48,278 nucleotides of DNA, taken from NCBI GenBank assembly GCA_945875925.1, contig CAMCME010000005.1, positions 1-48,278 of the forward strand. Direction: 5' to 3'. Under the pieces are notes generated by a model. The model made no database searches and was not told where the DNA came from. It saw only the letters and a program-made list of their open reading frames with translations. Made by a program: the position numbers and the translations under genes. Positions 45,279 through 48,278 of the stretch are shown here, one piece after another; positions within the stretch are counted from its first letter, which is position 1, and every line of letters starts with the position of its first letter. Origin of the DNA: Rickettsia typhi (GTDB taxonomy: Bacteria > Pseudomonadota > Alphaproteobacteria > Rickettsiales > UBA1997).

Positions 45279-47043
45279 ACTCGCCAACGCCACTTATTTT
45301 CCCCATTTCTGCTAAAGATTGCGGCTTAACTTTGATCATTTCAAATAAAGTTTTGTCGTGAAAAACAATGTAAGGCGGAACTTTTTGCTTTAGCGCAATT
45401 TCCATTCTCAGAGCTTTTAATTTCGCAAATAATTCATTTTCTGCGTCACCTTCCAATTCTAGAACCACTTTGGCTTTGATGGTATTTTTGATTTTTACTT
45501 TGCCAGCATATTTGCGCATTCGAATTGGAGTTTTTTGCTGCAAAAATTTGCGGCCCGCTTCTGTCATTTTAATTCCGCCGTGACCTTCAACATCCACTTT
45601 CAAAAAATCCATCGCCACTAATTGGCGAAAAATACTTTGCCATTCAGCTTTGCTAAATTCTTTGCCAATGCCAAAAGTGCTAATTTGATCATGGTAAAAA
45701 CTTTTGATTCTAGCGTCATCAACGCCAAGTAACACATCAATTAAATATCCCACACCAAATCTTTGTTCAGTGCGCAAAACGCAAGAAATTGCTTTTTGAG
45801 CGGCGATGCTAGCATCGAAAGTTTCAGGTTTGGTAAGGCAAGTATCGCAATTATTACAAGGCTCGCAACTATCATAATCATTTTGGCCAAAATATTTGAG
45901 CAAAATTTGGCGCCTACAGCTAGTTGCTTCACAAAGCCCAAGCAGAGAATTTAATTTTTGTCTTTCAATGCGTTTTTGATTTTCATCAACATTTGATTCT
46001 TCAATAAAATTTCTTTGCGAAGCAATATCAGATAATCCATAACACATCCAAGCGTTCGCAGGCAATCCATCGCGACCCGCTCTACCAGTCTCTTGGTAAT
46101 AGGCTTCGATATTTTTTGGAGTATTCATATGAGCCACAAATCTCACATCGGGTTTATCAATTCCCATGCCAAAAGCAATTGTGGCAACCATAATTATGCC
46201 ATCACCAAGCAAGAATTTTTCTTGGTTTTTGCGTCTTTTTTCGGCGTCCATTCCTGCATGATATGGAAAAGCATTAAAGCCTTCTTCTTTTAGCCAAGCG
46301 GCAGTTTCATCAACATTTTTGCGTGACAAGCAATAAACAATTCCACTGTCTTTTTTGTGAAATTCGCGGATGAATTCTAGCAATTGTTTTTTGTTATTTT
46401 CGCGCGAGACAATTGTGTAATTTATATTAGGTCGATCAAAACCAGCGGTAAAAACTCGGCAATTTTCAAGATGTAATTTGCTTAAAATATCTTGTCTGGT
46501 TGGAGCATCTGCTGTGGCGGTGAGCGCAATGCGCGGAACATTTGGAAACCTTTCAGCTAATATAGAAAGTTGCGTGTAAACTGGTCGAAAATCATGTCCC
46601 CACTGCGAAACGCAATGCGCTTCATCAATGGCAAAAAGTGAAATTGGTAAATCGATTAGCAATTCTAAAAATTCTGGTGAGGCCAATCTTTCTGGCGCCA
46701 CATAAAGCAAATCTAATTTATTTTCTTTGATCAGATTTTTTACTTTCAAAATTTCATCAAAACTCATGCTAGAATTAATAGCTGCGGCATTTACTCCAGC
46801 TTGCTTTAAAGCGCTTACTTGATCTTGCATCAAAGCGATTAGCGGAGAAATTACAATCCCCACACCTGGCAAACATAAAGCAGGAATTTGATAACAAAGA
46901 GATTTGCCGCCACCAGTTGGCATCATCACAAAACAGCTTTTTCCTGAAATTACATGATCAATAACTTCGGCCTGTGATCCACGAAAATTATCATAGCCGA
47001 AAGTCTGTTTTAGAATTTGTGAAGGTGAATTACTCTTATTCAT
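45232..47043 (-). CDS. recQ: ATP-dependent DNA helicase RecQ
   Basis: 3'-5' helicase for recombination and fork repair. Walker [13 protein letters not shown] (41-52), DEAH box in [19 protein letters not shown] near 138-156, helicase C-terminal GIVYCLSRK and [13 protein letters not shown], and [13 protein letters not shown]. The RQC zinc cluster is [16 protein letters not shown] followed by [10 protein letters not shown]. The winged helix and a C-terminal HRDC domain (from about 520, [13 protein letters not shown]) complete the bacterial architecture. The length of 603 residues is standard. The start is ATG at 47043. It is tail-to-tail with the NDUFAF6-like gene, overlapping by 47 bases. Confidence 0.97.
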   Translation of the reverse strand: MNKSNSPSQILKQTFGYDNFRGSQAEVIDHVISGKSCFVMMPTGGGKSLCYQIPALCLPGVGIVISPLIALMQDQVSALKQAGVNAAAINSSMSFDEILKVKNLIKENKLDLLYVAPERLASPEFLELLIDLPISLFAIDEAHCVSQWGHDFRPVYTQLSILAERFPNVPRIALTATADAPTRQDILSKLHLENCRVFTAGFDRPNINYTIVSRENNKKQLLEFIREFHKKDSGIVYCLSRKNVDETAAWLKEEGFNAFPYHAGMDAEKRRKNQEKFLLGDGIIMVATIAFGMGIDKPDVRFVAHMNTPKNIEAYYQETGRAGRDGLPANAWMCYGLSDIASQRNFIEESNVDENQKRIERQKLNSLLGLCEATSCRRQILLKYFGQNDYDSCEPCNNCDTCLTKPETFDASIAAQKAISCVLRTEQRFGVGYLIDVLLGVDDARIKSFYHDQISTFGIGKEFSKAEWQSIFRQLVAMDFLKVDVEGHGGIKMTEAGRKFLQQKTPIRMRKYAGKVKIKNTIKAKVVLELEGDAENELFAKLKALRMEIALKQKVPPYIVFHDKTLFEMIKVKPQSLAEMGKISGVGESKIKSYGKLFLEILV

Positions 47044-47223
47044 TTTCTATTCGGGGTTGTGAAATATTTATAAAAATATATGAAATGACAATGCATTCTG
47101 AGCGCATTAAAAGAAAAGAACATAATTTAATAACTTCGAAAATATGAGTAAGGGTAATAACGAGAAATATAATAATGAGAGAGCATATATAAACGCTGAA
47201 GGGGTTTTAATGTCGTATGCGAT

Positions 47224-48120
47224 ATGGAGGACTCAACAGAAGAATTGAAACAGCAAATAATAGACCAATTGGAAGAAGAGCTTAAAAATCTAGAGGACAA
47301 AAAATTGTGCGAAAGTGATGCTAGTCTTACTACCGCTTTACATGTTTTAACTAAACACAAAAAAGTGGATATTGCCAAAAAGCTGTTTGATAAAATTGAT
47401 TTAGGTTCTTTGGAAGACCATTGTGAACTATTACATACGATAATAAATGTTAGAGAAGTTGGTGATGATGCGGCGCTTAATTTATTAAAGCATATGCTTG
47501 ATACCGAAGGCAACAGACTTAATGCTGGAGATAGTTCGGGACAGAAAGAAGAAGGGGTTGAAAAAGATGTATTTTTAGTGGCTTCTCAACAAGTTTCATC
47601 TGTTCCTGCACAAGTTGATTTAGATATAGTTAGATTGCTAATTTCAACTAAGAAAGTTTCTGGCTTAAAGGAAAGTTTGGCTGATTTGGCATTATTTATG
47701 CTTGATGAAAAATATGTTAATGAGCGTTCTTCAGAAGGAGTTCATGCAAGCAATATTGAAGTAAAAGAATTAAGAGACAGAAGTAAGCTTTTTAATGATC
47801 AAGAAGGCCGAAACAAAGAATGGATGATTGAGATATTGAAGAATTATCAATTGGCAAAAACAGGAGTTGATTTGGGCGATGTTTTAGCTCAGTTGAAATT
47901 GCAACATGGCGTTGAAATTTCGAAAAGTGAGGTTTTTGTTGATCTTATAACTCAAGAAATAACTGCTTTGAAAGAAGGGGAATCTGAAGAAGTAGAATCT
48001 AAAGATAAGATGACTCCCATACCAATCTCGTCAGTTTTCTCCCCAAAGAAAACTAGCTTTCCAGGTGGTAAAGTTGGAGAAACAGACCGGAAGGCCAGTT
48101 CAGTTTGTGTAATGAGCTAG
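47224..48120 (+). CDS. Hypothetical protein with degenerate ankyrin-like repeats and C-terminal CaaX-type tetrapeptide
   Basis: I do not recognise a named family. The 298 residues begin with an acidic coiled-coil-like segment (EELKQQIIDQLEEELKNLE, 6-24). Segments resembling worn ankyrin units follow: TTALHVLTKHKKVDIAKKLF (36-55), ELLHTIINVREVGDDAALNL and DIVRLLISTKK. No signal peptide or membrane segment is visible. The last residues are KASSVCVMS; the final CVMS fits the eukaryotic CaaX prenylation pattern (Cys, two aliphatic, Ser, the farnesyl-type ending). Ankyrin proteins are common effectors of intracellular bacteria, so a secreted effector is possible but inferred. A ribosome binding site is not clear; AGGGG at 47200-47204 better fits the overlapping short frame. 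It is monocistronic as far as seen. Confidence 0.7.
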   Translation: MEDSTEELKQQIIDQLEEELKNLEDKKLCESDASLTTALHVLTKHKKVDIAKKLFDKIDLGSLEDHCELLHTIINVREVGDDAALNLLKHMLDTEGNRLNAGDSSGQKEEGVEKDVFLVASQQVSSVPAQVDLDIVRLLISTKKVSGLKESLADLALFMLDEKYVNERSSEGVHASNIEVKELRDRSKLFNDQEGRNKEWMIEILKNYQLAKTGVDLGDVLAQLKLQHGVEISKSEVFVDLITQEITALKEGESEEVESKDKMTPIPISSVFSPKKTSFPGGKVGETDRKASSVCVMS

Positions 48121-48169
48121 GATTTTAAGTAGTCCACGCTGAAGAACCAACTCCCCAACCTAACAACTC

Positions 48170-48278
48170 TTAACTCGATAAATTTTTAGTAAAAAAATCT
48201 CCAGCAAATGGAATAAAATTTGGATCAAAAAATTCTTTAGCTTTCCGAGCTTCAGTAGTTTTCTGATGTGGTTTAAGA
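48170..48278 (-). CDS. C-terminal fragment of an unrecognised protein (cut by window edge)
   Basis: On the minus strand a frame is open from the window edge to TAA at 48170-48172, reading LKPHQKTTEARKAKEFF then DPNFIPFAGDFFTKNLSS. The composition looks like real protein and no other frame here is open. About 35 residues are visible, too few to assign a family. The gene is convergent with the CaaX-ended gene, with 49 bases between stops. No terminator hairpin is evident in that gap. Confidence 0.5.
   Translation of the reverse strand, partial: LKPHQKTTEARKAKEFFDPNFIPFAGDFFTKNLSS

Overview
The window reads as chromosomal DNA from an AT-rich alphaproteobacterium, probably a host-associated or reduced lineage of Rickettsiales or Holosporales type. 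I cannot place it to family from sequence alone. Pointers are: an IspD-IspF fusion; a small NDUFS4-type complex I subunit; an LDH-like malate dehydrogenase; an NDUFAF6-type squalene/phytoene-synthase-fold protein; a deoxyhypusine-synthase-like polyamine enzyme beside ornithine decarboxylase; atpD-atpC standing apart from the other ATP synthase genes; and many long intergenic palindromes. The presence of nadC argues against a strictly Rickettsia-like NAD economy. About 36 protein genes are packed on both strands, with no tRNA, rRNA, CRISPR array or insertion sequence that I could recognise.

Layout. 1-250: a long imperfect palindrome, then the terminator of atpDC. 250-4570 (minus): atpD-atpC and mreD-mrdA (wall elongation). 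4.6-7.5 kb (minus): a polyamine operon, ornithine decarboxylase then a deoxyhypusine-synthase-like enzyme, behind a long leader with a GC-rich pseudoknot candidate. 7.5-11.7 kb: EamA transporter, an unrecognised exported 735-residue protein, and a divergent LysR regulator with an operator-like palindrome between them. 11.7-19.6 kb: priA, transaldolase, a split AlbA_2/ATPase regulator gene, a DUF374 acyltransferase, ispDF, nuoF. 19.8-24.4 kb (plus): MshL-type secretin lipoprotein, ABC-2-type permease, a TPR-like membrane protein, nadC, trmL. 24.4-27.9 kb (minus): ftsI, mdh, tmk. 27.9-36.9 kb (plus): SDR, ggt, NDUFS4-like, gshA, C26 glutamine amidotransferase, rluB, gpmI, lepB, rnc. 37-47 kb: gatC-hda, ruvX, dnaK, aldehyde dehydrogenase, recJ, NDUFAF6-like, recQ. 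47.2-48.1 kb: a lone hypothetical gene with degenerate ankyrin-like repeats and a C-terminal CVMS tetrapeptide. The right edge cuts a minus-strand gene.

How the genes work together. Most are housekeeping: energy (atpDC, nuoF, NDUFS4-like, mdh, gpmI), wall growth and division (mreD, mrdA, ftsI), replication and repair (priA, hda, recJ, recQ, ruvX), translation (gatC, trmL, rluB), export (lepB), isoprenoids (ispDF). Two metabolic themes stand out: polyamines (ODC, DHS-like enzyme, possibly the C26 hydrolase and the SSADH-type dehydrogenase) and glutathione (ggt, gshA, C26).

The points most worth a second look are the CaaX-ended ankyrin-like protein (possible host-prenylated effector), the structured ODC leader, and the modular intergenic palindromes whose side hairpins differ in sequence but keep base pairing.
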